DNA of 64,000 bases from Microbacterium sp. SORGH_AS_1204 (GTDB taxonomy: Bacteria > Actinomycetota > Actinomycetes > Actinomycetales > Microbacteriaceae), in contig NZ_JAUTBD010000001.1 in NCBI RefSeq assembly GCF_030818935.1, positions 2,852,001-2,916,000 on the forward strand, read 5' to 3'. A program made the translations under genes and the position numbers. Under the pieces are notes generated by a model. That model was not told the DNA's origin and ran no database searches. It saw only the letters and a program-made list of their open reading frames with translations. Positions 63,380 to 64,000 of this stretch are shown here, piece by piece (the stretch's first letter is position 1; the number at the start of each line of letters is the position of its first letter).

Positions 63380-63826
63380 TTACTGGGCGACCTGGTCGAA
63401 GGTGTATGCCGTGGGCTGCTGAGCACCGTGGGGGTGCTCGGCGCCGCGGTAGACCTTGAGCTTCTTGAGCTGCGCCGCGCCGAGGCTGTTCTTGGGCAGC
63501 ATGCCGCGGATGGCCTTCTCGACCGCGCGGACGGGGTTCTTCTCGAGGAGTTCGTCGTAGGTGACGGACTTGAGGCCGCCCGGGAAGCCCGAGTGGCGGT
63601 AGGCCTTCTTCTGCGTGAGCTTCTGGCCCGTGAGCGCGACCTTGTCGGCGTTGATCACGATGACGAAGTCGCCGGAGTCGATGTGGTTGGCGAAGGTCGC
63701 CTTGTGCTTGCCGCGGAGGAGGACCGCCGCGTGCGAGGCGAGACGGCCGAGGACGACGTCGGTGGCGTCGATAACGACCCACTCGCGCGTGACCTCAGCG
63801 GCCTTGGGGGTGAAAGTGCGCGTCAC
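63380..63826 (-). CDS. rplM: 50S ribosomal protein L13
   Basis: 148 aa. [92 protein letters not shown] at 63826 (TRTFTPK...) gives the usual length. The 63827-64000 leader contains its promoter; no gene is visible there. Confidence 0.97.
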   Translation of the reverse strand: MTRTFTPKAAEVTREWVVIDATDVVLGRLASHAAVLLRGKHKATFANHIDSGDFVIVINADKVALTGQKLTQKKAYRHSGFPGGLKSVTYDELLEKNPVRAVEKAIRGMLPKNSLGAAQLKKLKVYRGAEHPHGAQQPTAYTFDQVAQ

Positions 63827-64000
63827 AGTAGTGCTGCTTTCTTGATCGAACGGAGGAGTTCGTGAATCCCGCTCCGGTGGTCCGTTGCCGCGCCGATGAC
63901 GCAGGAACAGGGCCGGTGGAGGGCTCACGTTCGGGCAACCCGCTCGCAGAGAGGCGGGCACCAAAGAGCAAGACTACGGCATCCGGATGCCACGGCCAAA

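Overview
The window is a dense, high-GC chromosomal segment from an actinobacterium, most likely a Microbacterium or close Microbacteriaceae relative. This rests on gene content (GuaB3, IniA/IniC-type dynamins, an actinobacterial tsaB-rimI-tsaD operon, CIRCE-controlled groES), strong GC3 bias, frequent GTG starts and many leaderless promoters. No database was searched, so genus is an inference.

Layout. 1-5.7 kb: a frameshifted UvrD/PcrA helicase, small membrane proteins, and an EamA exporter with a coupled GntR/FCD regulator. 5.77-6.9 kb: an odd tRNA-Met-like gene followed by an HTH-nucleotidyltransferase/HEPN toxin-antitoxin pair. 7.4-10.8 kb: an organophosphate-type MFS transporter, a class III PLP enzyme and a GntR/UTRA regulator in one operon. 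10.9-12.8 kb: a zinc-response cluster (ArsR, histidine-rich protein, alternative L36, CobW-like protein) with two Zur-like boxes. 12.8-23.4 kb: repeats, a DUF72 protein, an ABC exporter, a frameshifted flavoprotein, GDPD, a YccA-like protein, a LigD polymerase domain and a glycosyltransferase. 23.4-29.9 kb: guanine nucleotide genes guaA, guaB3 and guaB with SURF1, DUF3817 and TMEM175-like genes. 30.1-36 kb: a complete branched-chain amino acid type ABC importer. 36.2-37.7 kb: rarD and groES.

38.0-49.6 kb is the most unusual part. It holds a membrane-anchored Hsp70-like protein, a MalT/IniR-type LuxR regulator, an IniB-domain repeat protein with a membrane partner, and convergent to these a second operon with two related repeat proteins and two dynamin-like GTPases resembling IniA and IniC. 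The two repeat-protein operons share a promoter-proximal G5/C5 palindrome and downstream sequence, which suggests joint control by the LuxR regulator. This looks like an elaborated iniBAC-type membrane-stress locus.

49.8-64 kb is housekeeping: a THUMP-like methyltransferase, tsaB-rimI-tsaD (t6A tRNA modification), an alpha/beta hydrolase, acpS-alr-tsaE, glmS, coaA, a Ppx/GppA phosphatase and rplM-rpsI-glmM.

Three conserved genes (helicase, flavoprotein, IniA-like GTPase) each carry one indel. Either the assembly has residual errors or these are real lesions; the raw reads would decide. No insertion sequence, prophage or CRISPR array was seen.
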